Source: Eremophila alpestris peregrina
Lineage: Eukaryota > Chordata > Aves > Passeriformes > Alaudidae
Length of the DNA: 64,000 nucleotides
Assembly: GCA_009792885.1 (NCBI GenBank)
Contig: WMCF01000121.1
Location: forward strand, 310,001 to 374,000
Direction of reading: 5' to 3'
The notes beneath the pieces were generated by a model. The model was not told where the DNA came from. It did not search any database and saw only the letters and a program-made list of their open reading frames with translations. Made by a program: the position numbers and the translations under genes. This document shows positions 48,301-60,300 of this stretch, one piece after another (positions within the stretch are counted from its first letter, which is position 1; the number at the start of each line of letters is the position of its first letter).

Positions 48301-51300
48301 CTCCACCACAAAACATTATATGCTATATTTTTCAGGCTTAAATGTAAAGCCAAGTTGTCTCTTTACACAACTGGCATGGCCTTGCTGGAGTCACTGGAAA
48401 TACACCAATGTGAGTTGATGGTCTTAACAACAGAATGAAGATGAGTATATTGATTACCCTGCCTATTTTGCTGGATTGTGACAGCTTAGCCTGGTTTTCT
48501 TTTTCTCTTCCTGAATTATTCTTGCCTTCAGTTAACTATTTCAAAGAACTTCTTAGATACAGTAAGTGAGAAAATCTTTCCTCCAGAGTGAGGCAAGGCC
48601 TGGAACAGAACCTTGCCAATTTAATCATGCAGCTGGCATATAAATAAAAGCTGTGTTAAATGAAAAACATTATTTGTAATTACCTTAGAAAAAAAAAAGT
48701 GGGATGAGCCTTTTTACATATATGACTCATATTTGAGTCTTTTTACATCCTGAGAGAAATCATGCCAAAAGAAAGAAGTGCCAATGAATACACCTAAGAT
48801 CTCTCTTATTTCATTTAGGCATTAGATCTCTCAGTAGTGAAGAACTGTATTTGTTTTAAGTATCTTTCTCTCTTACTAAATGACCTTTCAGAGTACTCTG
48901 TAAACACGAGGCAGTGAAGAAAATCCTTGTCTTTTCATCTGCTAAAATAGTGCCTGAATATTTCAGTGTATTCTCTGGAATCCATAGACAGAGAGCAAAT
49001 AAATGGCATGAAATTATTTAAAAAGTAATTGAAGGGCACTACTCTTGGATAATGCAAGAAAATAAGCAGCAGTTAGCTATTGTTATAAAATATTTATGCA
49101 GTGGTTTAAATTTATTTTCTCTTTTTAAGAAACAGCAAATGCACATAGTTTGCATGATTGAAATATTTATTTTCTTAGTGCAACAAATAAGATAGTCGAG
49201 GTACAAATGATTTAAAAGAAGACTACTAGGTTGAAAGAAGGAACTGAAAATGTAAATAAATCTTAGTTAATGTAAGATTATGGGGCACCTTCTAATCCTC
49301 ACTCCAATTTATCTAACGCTTTGCCTCTGTGATAATTGAGCAAAAATTGGAAAGTGTTTAAAAGTACAACTAGATAACCATTTTTACATTTCAGAAGTTT
49401 GATGATGGATCTGGTTATGATAGAATAAAATCTGTCCAAAAGAATGTTCCTACATGTTTCTGTCTGTTTAGTGTTAAGTTTTTCACTTTTTTTGACACCA
49501 GAATAGCTAGTGCTGAAATAAAGCACTGGCCAGACTGTTTTGTGGCATACCTAGTGGTTCTGCAGCATATTTCTGATTAGATGGCTCATGTGTGTACCAT
49601 GACAGATGCAGAGAAACAAGACTACAAGCTATTCTGCTGGAAGTGTCAGGTGGACAAAGAACTGTAGAAGAGCATTCAACAAGCCTCCTTTATATACCTC
49701 AAGCAAAAGCCTGCAGCGCTGATGTTATGCTGGAAATACCATAAATCAAGATAATGATATGTAAATTTGAGTACAGAACTGCTGCACTTCATGATTCAAG
49801 ACAGTTTGATTCCTCACCAGCCACTCTCCTTACCTTCTTGTGTTTGTAATAGTGTAGGCAGCCATTATGTTTCAGTACAAACCACCTCTTCCTCCAGCCC
49901 TTCAGAATTGCTGATTGTGTTCGTTTGTGCAGATATCCTCGGCAGGTAGGCTTGGGAGTGTTGGGGTAACGGCTGATGTCTGATCCCACTATCATGGTGA
50001 GGATATCAGGACCTAAAATATCACATGTGGAAACATAAGTCAAAACTAGAAACATGTCAGTATTTCTGAACACCCATGCAGGGTAAGGAGCAGGAAGGCG
50101 GTATTCTATACCATTCCCATGTCCTCCCAATGTAGGTCCTAGAGGCAGCAAGGAGCAAAGTAGCCAAGGAAGCATATTAAATCAAGTGTTATTCAGCTTT
50201 TGACACAAATTCAGAAATGAAACTAATTTTTTGTTGAGAACTAGTTATGAAGCCAGCTATCTGAAGTCACCCTTAAAATTTTTTTGTGACCTACGTTTTC
50301 AAGCAGCATCTTTGGTAGTTGTCTGTTTTATCAATTAGGAGAAGTAATTGAATTTCATTGCTGAAATGGGTGTACATAAACTGAGGTTTAATAAAAAATT
50401 GCTGAGAACGCTCTTAGGGGCACCTTAAGTCTCTGTCATCTCACATACGATCTTGAGAATTCCTTATCTTACATGCCTTGGAGTATTCTAACCTTTTCTG
50501 TGCCCCTCACCGAGGAGGGTGGCTGTTGGAAGCTAACTTGTGCTAAAGCATCTACTTATCATTTGCAATAGGTTAGCACTCGGAATAGATGATAGATTGC
50601 AGGATTTAAAAAGATATGTTATTTTAATCATCAATGAGATGCAACATAATATTTAAAATATAAATTCAAAATATCTTATTATCAATTAATTAAATAAATT
50701 TCAAAACATTTGCTGGCAGTATCAATATATCTATGATTTTGACCCTAAAGGCCTGAAATTCTGATTGTATCAACTCTAAAGAGCAAGTGGTAATGCCTGA
50801 AGGTGGATTGAGAAATGTGACTATGACACATTTTCATCTGCAAAACATTTGCTGGGTTTCTTTTTGGAGGACACTTGACTTTGGGAATGCTGTCAGTGTG
50901 CCAAGATTTAATCCAGAGGGTGTTCTCTGAGGAGTTAAAAATACCATTAATCAGAGATTTATCTGCTAAAACACTCAACATTCTCTTAAATACAACAGTG
51001 TGAATGTCACCTCTATAATTAAAGAACACTGTATGTGTCAAGGTAAATTTGTCACTGTCTTGTAAAATGTTTTAGTTTATCAAACTTCCCATGAACCTTT
51101 GTCAAAACTTTATCTGGGATAAATAAAGGAATAGCCATAAATTAATTTTCAGCATGCATATATGGCTATCTTTAGGTTTTAGCCATCGCAATTCTGGAAA
51201 GAATATGCATGACTAATATCCTTGACTCTGTTTCTGTGGTGGTGCAAAAGGATGCCTCATGAAATAACCTCTCTGATCTCCTGACTTCAGGTCTTGGTGA

Positions 51301-54300
51301 CACAGAAACAGAAGGATGATGTGAAGTCTCTTCATGAGGCATAAATAAGGCATTTTTGCCTCTGCAGTCACTTTCAGGGCTTTCTGAGTCACTTTTTTTA
51401 TAACAGGAGAGTCAAAACCATTACATGTTCTTTGGGGAATAATTTTCTAAAGTGTTTAGAAAACAAGGTCTAGATAAAATGTGACCTCAGCAATACTACT
51501 GTATGAAATAGTAATACATTAAACTATTAATTGAGATTCCTGTTGCATATATGACCCCATTTGTCTAGACGTATATGGAGCATTGAACCTGACCCAGTCA
51601 TTTATTTTACTGTGATCTCAGAATTACCTTTCCTTGCCAGATTGGCAGCTTCTGAATGTGGCATGCTGGTGACATCAGTTCCATTGACTGCTATCAGAAT
51701 ATCCCCAACTTGAAGCCCTGCTTCTTCAGCTGCACTATCTGGAATTCAAAGAACAGGAAAAGAAAAAGGAAAAAAAAAGAAAAAGTAAAAGAAAAAAAAA
51801 GAAAAAAGGAAAAAGAAAAGATGAAAAAGAAAAGAAAGAAAAAAAGAAAAAAGGAAAAAGGAAAAGGAAAAGGACAACAATAAACAACAACAAAATACAA
51901 ACAAAAACCAAAGCCCCCAAAACAAAAAACAAACACAAAAATGTATTTAGCGCTATGCTATCAAGCATGTCTATATGATCGTGCTTTTCTAGCAAAACAA
52001 GTATGTTGGGGTAGATGAACCAGGACAGACTTATACCTGGCAAGGAGACTGTGACAATATGGAATCTATAAGCAAGGTAGAAATGAAAGCAACCTTTGAC
52101 ATCTAAGAAGCCAAAGCTAGTCAATGAATGACTAGGAAACAATGGTTTGGCTGACCACAGGAGAATCCCCCAGGATTAAACAATACCCTAAGATAGTGAA
52201 GGCATGCTGGAGAAGTCCAAAGGTTGAAGAAGACCCTGCCAACGTGGCAAGGAAGAAAAAAGGAGTTTTTGGAAGTAGAGTTTAGGTTTAAAATATAACA
52301 AGTTTGGTAATGTAGCAACCCCTATAGGCTATATGTAAATTCTATAGGATTTTGTGTCTTTTGGTGATTGGTTACTATGAATCAGAATATTCAGGATGGG
52401 AAAAGATATATTGTATTGTAACAAGATTTGAGCTCTCTGCTCCTGCTCTCCCTCTTGCTTTCTCTTTTTCTCTCTTTCTATCTCTCTGGGGCTTACTCTT
52501 AAGCTGTGGCTGGCAGCTTGAGTGAGCCCCCCTTTGTCCACGACCCTTGCAATAAACTGCACGTTCAAAGAGTTGCTCTGGACTTTGGAGATCCCTCGTT
52601 ACCATACCGGAACCACCCCGCATCGATCCTACACAAGTATCTGTTTTCTTAGGTTCCAATGCAAGATGCAAACAGAAGTATGTATTCTATTACCATCCGT
52701 TAAAGCAGATAGGGCAGTGTTCTTTATCTTTTCCATAACTCATCCCTCATAACTCTGGGAGGATATCTTCTGTTAATGAACTAAATGTTAAAACCAGTGT
52801 TCTTTTTTTCTCCCACAGTCCATCCTTCCTCCAGGGGGATATCTGCTGTTAATAAACCATTAAGTCTCACTGCATAACTGATAAAATTACATCATCCCAT
52901 TGTGACATGCTCTGCCCAGGAGGTGGAGGCCTGCATTCTTACCTGAATATAATCTGAGATTTGGACCACCACAGTCAGTCTTTTCCACTGGATTCCCAGA
53001 GGAAGACCAGACCCTTCTACATCACCACTGGACCTTCAGAGGAAAACTATGTGCTTCTATAGCATCACTGGTTCAACAGAATCACATCTGTCACTCCAGG
53101 AGGACTGCAGCCACGATTTAATTGGACTGCTACCAACACCCTGACTAACCGGGTGTCAGGTTGTATTCTGACTCTGTCAGTGTTTTTGTTAACCATTGCG
53201 AAGCACATGCACGCCTAATGAAACAGCGCTCAGACACATGCCAGCCAGGAATGGAAGAAAACTAGGGAGGTGATAAATATGGTCTACTCATGGGCTCCAA
53301 CACACAGTTACTTAAATGCCAGTTACAAATTTCTCAGATACAGTATATATCTTCTCATTTATAAATAAGCATTCCTAATGGGAGTGTGAAAGAATGGTTT
53401 TGGAAAATATTATTCCATGTCCTTAAAATTTAATGTATGCTTTTAAAGATTTTGTACCCTATGATGCAGAAAATGTGATCCTTCAGTGTATTTCTAAGAA
53501 TGCTTAGAAAGTGCAGGGATAGGATTAGTAAAAGCTTAATAATAAACAGGCACAATAAAGCCCTTGTCCATCCTCATGTGTATTATAAATCATTTGCAAA
53601 TGTCAGCACATTTTGGGCTGTGCTGGCCTTGAGCATGCCATACCAGACTTTATGACCATAAGTGGTCTCTAAAATATTATTAAAATATTAATTATAGAAT
53701 CGTAGAATGATTTTAGCTGAAAGGGGCCATAAAGATCATCTAGTTCCAATCCCTTTCCACTAGACCAGGTTGCTCAAAGTCCCATTTAACCCTGCCTTAA
53801 ACTTTTGAAGGAATGGGACATCCGCAGCCTCTCTGGACAATCTGTGCCACTGCCTCACCACTTTCACAGGGAAGAATTTCTTCTTAATGAAATGAGTTAC
53901 ATTTTGAGAAAACATAATTTTACTACAAGCTTGTCTGAAAACAACTCTATTTTTTAAATGTTGCCACTGTTTTAAGGCAACTGCATTTGAAAACAACACA
54001 CAAATAAAAATGATATAAAATGTGAGTTGCTATACTTAATTTTAACTAGTAGGGATAAATTGTTAAGTGTCAGAGCTATTGTATGCATGATGTATTGTTT
54101 TATTTGTACTTAGGTAAAAAACTAATAAACTCAGAGGCTGCTGAATTCACAGGCTTTCCCAGTTGTCAGGATGATGGACAATCTAATACATAAGGCTGGT
54201 AATAGTGACAGAGCTATTCTCAGATGACATGCCAGAAGGCATGCACTAGCCTTCTCTGTATGGGATGACATTTTGCATAGTATCTGGGTTTTTTTTAGAA

Positions 54301-57300
54301 AGAATCTATCACAGTGTCCTTTACCTTCTGCTTTTTTACTAATTCTACTGTGCCTGTACTGAAATGCAGAGCAGGCACTACTCTAGATTTAGATGAGCCA
54401 AGGTCTTATGTAGCAGAAAATGACAGACTGCCTGTGTCTCATTGTCTCTGCTGTTACTGACTGAGTCAGCTTTTAGCCAGATTTCTAAGCTGACATTATG
54501 CACAGAGCCAATGATTTCAGAGACCTTTCAGTGGTGACTCCCAAGATCTCATTCCTGAGTGGAAGTGCCAAGGCCATTATCAAGGCATGGCACAGCTAGC
54601 TCATTCTTCTCTAGAGGCAGTATCAAGCAGTATCTTACATTTCATCTTTGCAGAAGATCATCTGCCATTTTTTGCTCACTTACTTGGGTTTTGTAGCTTC
54701 TTTTGGGGTTCCTTACAATTACCATAATTCCGAGAAGTTAAAAGCCCACCTGTCAAGACTGACAGATGGCTCGATGGATCCAAGCAGAAGTGTCTCTAGC
54801 CAATAAGATTTTTGGAAATATTAGAAGGATCACTGCATCCTCATTTTAATTTTTAAAGACCTATTGTTATTCATGGATGTCAGCTCACAAAAGTTTTAGA
54901 CTTTACATTTTGAGAGAAGCTGAATGCAGGCACTTGCACAAGGTAAGAATTGACATGGAAAAAGAGAGGGCAGTGGAGTCTGTTTTACCGAGGGATAGTG
55001 GGGCTCTAAGACAGTTGTTCATGAACAGATCATGCTATCAAACACTTTGCACCCACTAATTATGGAAATTATTGTGTACATCTATATTATAAATTACTAT
55101 AAAACAGATGTTCTAGGCTATGTAGATAATATCATGTAGCTATATATATAATATTATGTAAGTGTACATAATATAATATTAGGTATTTATTTTTTACATA
55201 TTTCCACAGGAGAAATTAACCAGTACAAACACAACTTACTTGTGTCAACTTCAGTCACAAGGATAGGCTTTGAGAACTGGATCCTGAAACCCCAAGGGTA
55301 ATTGCCAGTTCCTTTAGCAATCTTCACTGTTCTTTCTCGAACTGAAATAGGAAGAAAGATACCTTTTTTTCTCTACATACTCAATTTAATAAGCAGCAGT
55401 CTGTTTTTAAAATGTTTTGCAGGCACTGAGTGTTACTGATTCTACAAATGGTTGGGGTGCATTCAGCATCACTCCTGGCTGTTTAGTGCTGGTCCTCAGA
55501 CACCCCTTATACTGCAACAGATCATTCATGTTAGGGCACAGGCAGACTGCAGTTTAAATTAAGTCCCTGGACTTTGCAATAAGGAACTGAAGTACTCAGG
55601 TATTCCATTCTACTGATGGTGTTCTGGGAGAGAAAAACACTTGTGCTTTCTGTGTCAGACCTCTATGCTGCAAATACAAAATACACTCTAATTTCCCAAA
55701 TTTTTTTTGTTTCTTGTAGTTTCATTCCTTCTATACTTAGAAGACCTCTAACTCGTGGATAGGTGTTTCTTCTCCTTTTGTTTATCCTTCCACTCCACAC
55801 TCCCACACTGCCTTCCAGTCCTGTAGTCCAACATCCCCAGCCACAGTGGCATCTTCTGCCAAGGGGGTTTGAAATCTCTTTCCACTCAGCAGAATTTAAC
55901 ACTTAAAGGGATCAGCCTTAGTGAAAAGGAAGATCAGGATCTAATTGCCTAGTTCCATCTTTTTCACAAGGTCTAATAGTACTGTTATTCTGACTTAAAT
56001 GGGCTAGTTATTTAGAACAACTTATGCTGAAGAAGGACTTAACTGTAAATTTGATTTCTTGGAGTGTCTGGTTTTGATCAGTTGACTACCTTACTGTGCT
56101 TTCTTTTTTTAATAGAGGCCAATTCAATCTCAATTTATGACAACTGTTTTGTCTTCAAATTGTGTACAATTTGGAGACAGAAATTGCTTTAAAGGTTATT
56201 TTACTAGGAGGCCAATTGATGTTATCTGTCCAAAATAGATACTTCAATACTGACTTTAACTGAGCTCTCCCCTGGGAGAAGAAGCAATCAAAATGGTTTT
56301 CCACAATATTCTCATGTGTGTTAAGGGAAATTTTTCATATCAGAAGATTTATAGAGGACATTTGTTTTCTCTCATATTCTGAATGATTTATGAGCTCCAA
56401 CAAAGAACAATTTCCTGGAAAGCTACAGGTGTGTTTCAGTTTGTCTTAGTTCTTTGAACTGCGCTACTTTTCAGTAACTTAACATTTGAGAAGTGAAGGA
56501 AAACCTCCCATCCCACAGAAAAAGTTGTTCAATTTATCTGTTTGCACAGACTTAAACTACAAATAGAACAACCCTTCATACTCATAGCAAGTAAGTATTT
56601 TCTTTCTGGATCAACTATATCTGAAAGTTTGATGTAAAACAGATTTTATTTCCATTATAATACTTTATGACTATAACTACCTCTACAGTTTTGTCATGCT
56701 TGAAGAAATAATGGAATTACATTGCCTCTACCCTTATCTCATGAGGTTTAGTTATGAACTTTTGCCAATTTATCAAGTAATGATGATATTTTGCAGGACA
56801 ATAGCTAAATAAGAACTATTTATCTTCTTAATAATTTCTTTCAGATTCTTGGATTGCTCCTTTTCCTGTCTTTAGCATAAGTGACCAGCATCTTCTCCAA
56901 AATGTCATTCCCCTGAAATCCTCACAGTGCCCATAATAAATAAATTTTTATGACATTTATTACCTGTTGCTCTAGCCAACTTACTTGCCACTGGTCTAGG
57001 TCTTTTGCTGAGACATCTAGGACTGTTATTTGGAGAGACATCATCTCCTCTGAAAACCCAGGAAGCAGAATGAAAGCTTTCTGTATAAAAAGCTCTGTCC
57101 TCATTTTCAGAATATAGTCCCAGATCTATGGATCGAGCATCCTCTGAATTTACTGTCATGGCGATAAAGCAAGTAAAAGTTATGTCAGGAGGGAAAAGGC
57201 ATGAAGAATAAGAGACCTCAGCCACTCAGCATTGAAGAAGTGCCACAAGCTTCTAAATGAATTGTTTGTAATGTTTGTACTGAGTTCCTCGATTTTGTTG

Positions 57301-60300
57301 CTGTTAAAGGAGAAGTCTGCAAGGATTTCCAGACATAATATCACAATACTGGAGGCTAATGCATGCTGGACTTGAGTAAGAAGTGAAGTCTTACTGCAAG
57401 TGGTCAAAGCAGGAGTTGCAACTCTTTAAGACAAATGTGGCTTTAGCTAGTTCTTAAGCTATCTTTTGTGACCCATTTAATTAGGAAATCAAACAAACCA
57501 TCTAGAAATTTAGTATGAATTCAGTGCATATCAGAAGACAAAAGAGAAGATGAAAAGTATCTTCCATGACAGGGGCACTGATGACCATATTGTCTGTTTG
57601 CTTAATCTTAACTCTTCCAGATACGTGAAATTTTTTGGAAAAGGAGGTGAGGAAATAATAGTTTGTTGTTGTTTTTTTTCCTCTTTAACCATAGAACTCC
57701 TGGCTACTTCCTTCACAGGCTGCTGAATATTTGTATGATGCGTTATCCTGAGGATTTTCAGATTCATATTTTACAACAATTTACATTCACATTCTTGCAG
57801 TGAGTTCACGGGGAGATGACGGAGATCTCTAGTTCTCTACTAAAGTTGAGGCTCTCAAGGCAATAGCATGTCAGGCAGCTGGCTGTGACAGGTTATAAAC
57901 AGCAAGCAGAATGTAAATAAAAAGGCTGCATAAGTCTGACAACATCCCAAGTAGACCAGGAGCTGGAACTTCAAAGTTAAGACTCTGAATAGTCATATAT
58001 AAGTATACACCATCAGATGCTGTGCTAACAGATGGACTGAAAACACAGATTTTCTGAGGAAAAAGCTATCACGTACCTTTCAGTATGAAAGGCCGGGTAC
58101 AATGCAGCTAGATTTAATGCAGCTGGAGGAAGGATTTGCTTTGTTTATCCTATGTTTGATGTAAAATGATTCCCAGTTTAAAAACACAGAAGATAAAAAT
58201 TTACCTTTATGTAAAGTTGTATTTGTTCAGGAATTCACTTCCTGAATACATCTAAGTGGCAGTCCTTTTGTCACTTAGAAAATGTGCTCAGTTGTGTATA
58301 TCTAGACAAAAGCTCCACATCCACTGATTTCTCCCTTATTATGCAGAAACTATGAGATGACATACTTAACTGTATAAGAAGCTACTAACAAATAGACAAA
58401 TAAATAGATATTACTATGCTGATATGTTTAAAGCTTATTTTACCTTGCAACCATAAATGCATAAATTAAAACCTAGACTAGCACTGAACAATGCAGTACA
58501 GCATAGTATTTTGACAATTTAATGCTGAATTTTTATAATTGTAACAGAGTTAGGGTAGGTTAATATGTGACAAATAGGCAAAACTATACACACTGCCATG
58601 CTGACAGTATGGAATTATACCAAAACATTTATTTTCTCTTCTACTTGAGTTTTCAGAACATATGTCCAACTGGAGTGCCACAAACAAGCACACCTAAATT
58701 CTCCCCAGAGGCTGGAAGTAAGTATGTAAGGAGCTGTAATTTCCATATGTTAATCAGAGTTGTCTCAAGTTGACCAACAGAGGGGAACAGTCAAGCCACC
58801 GAACCAAAAGGGACAGAAATCTCAGGCCTGTGGCATATTATCCCAAATGATTACATGTGAGAATCTGTGATAGAATTGTCTGCCCAGTCACCTGTTCTGG
58901 AGACCACCCTGGGTTTATGCCATGTGCCACCCAAAACTTTGTCTCAAGGAAAGTAATTCTAGCTCTTGCACCTTGCTCTTTTTTGACTTGTCTGATTTCT
59001 TAAAAATATATGTATGCTTTCTATATGAAACCAACATATGCCTGACTTGGTAAAATTTATGGACCAGCTTTATATTCAAGAGACATTACTGTTGAAATAG
59101 AGGAACAGTTTACCCTGGTATGTATAGCTTCTGGTAGGTTTTTTGAGCTCAGGTGGTCTGACATGGTAACTTTTTAGTCCTAACACGATGGCCTAGAACT
59201 TTTTCAGGGTAAGCAATGAAAACTGCCAATAAAGAGCTTCTGTATTTCCACCTGAAATGTCAGTCATGCATGCTCGTTGTTAACAGGAATCAAAACTTTA
59301 GGGATTGGTTCAGTTCTCTGAACAAAGGTGGCCCGTACTGTATTAGATACCTCAGGGTATCCTGCTTGCTGTTCTATTACTACTTCAAAAAGGCTTGGGT
59401 TCCCTGCTGGTTCACATTTCTCAGGCACTTCTTGGTATCCCAGCTGGCAACTGAAATCTATGTTTAGACAGTGAACTGAGTCTCTGTTGATGTATAATTC
59501 ACCTCTTTCATACAGGCATGGAACATATTTATAGTTTATAATCTATTGGCCCTGCACTGAAATCTTAAGAGTTCAGAGTCTTCCACAGTATTTTCCCTTC
59601 TTCAGAGAGGAGGTTCTGTATCTACAAATGAAATTTCCTGTACCAAAAGTAATCACTGTAGCACAAGATACTTTTACACAAAGTATTTCTTGTATTACTA
59701 AAAAAGCAAAACAGGTGGTGAGGCAGTGTCAAGTAAGAAGTACCATATACGTTCTCCCTAGACTGTGCAATCCTTGCTTGGTGGCTCCATCTGCATGAAA
59801 TGTAAATCCATTAAGCAGTTAATCTTAAAAATTCCTTCCCATGAAGTTTAAGCTGATAAATTTGCACGTGGCAAGGTGACAGATTCCTTAAAGAGACAGT
59901 TATGAGTTACAGTGATTAACAATTTCGGCAACAAGCCTCGATTGAAGTTGGATCAGGTGGTTATCTTTGTGAGGAGAGAAAGACTCCCAGCTCAGCATGG
60001 CTTTGACATAAGTAAGTATCAGGATTATGATTTTTCTTATAACCTCAAACCTGCTGTCACATGATTACCTGTTTGTGCCTCGAGTTTGTCTTAATATTAT
60101 TTAAGCATATTATTTGAACCTGTTCTACGATGAATATGCATGACAGAATCAACTTTTCTTTTAGTCAGATTGTTTGCTTAACCAAGGAGAAAGGACATTT
60201 CATGTTACTCATGATAATGACCAACACAGACATTTAGAGAATGAACTGCAGATAATTTCCTTAGCTGAAACCCCTGTCACAGTGTCAATCACACAAAGGG

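Larger units (their letters stand above)
51875..55239 (-). other. PDZPH1: PDZPH1 intron within PDZ, rich in retroelements
   Basis: 3.5 kb in total (51739-55239), containing the purine tract, an ERVK-like solo LTR, an older avian retroelement fragment and a CR1 fragment. The remaining 53.2-53.69 kb and 53.9-55.24 kb are AT-rich with no recognised content except a TA-rich patch at about 55140-55195. Confidence 0.7.

Noticed and set aside
51656..52142. Frames of 75-135 codons rich in Lys (+) or Phe/Leu (-)
   Set aside because: They read through the purine tract 51755-51874; the real exon there is 51628-51738 in another frame and ends before the tract.
52375..52671. 98-codon minus-strand frame rich in Arg/Glu/Lys
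   Set aside because: Reverse reading of the solo LTR with its CT-rich stretch.
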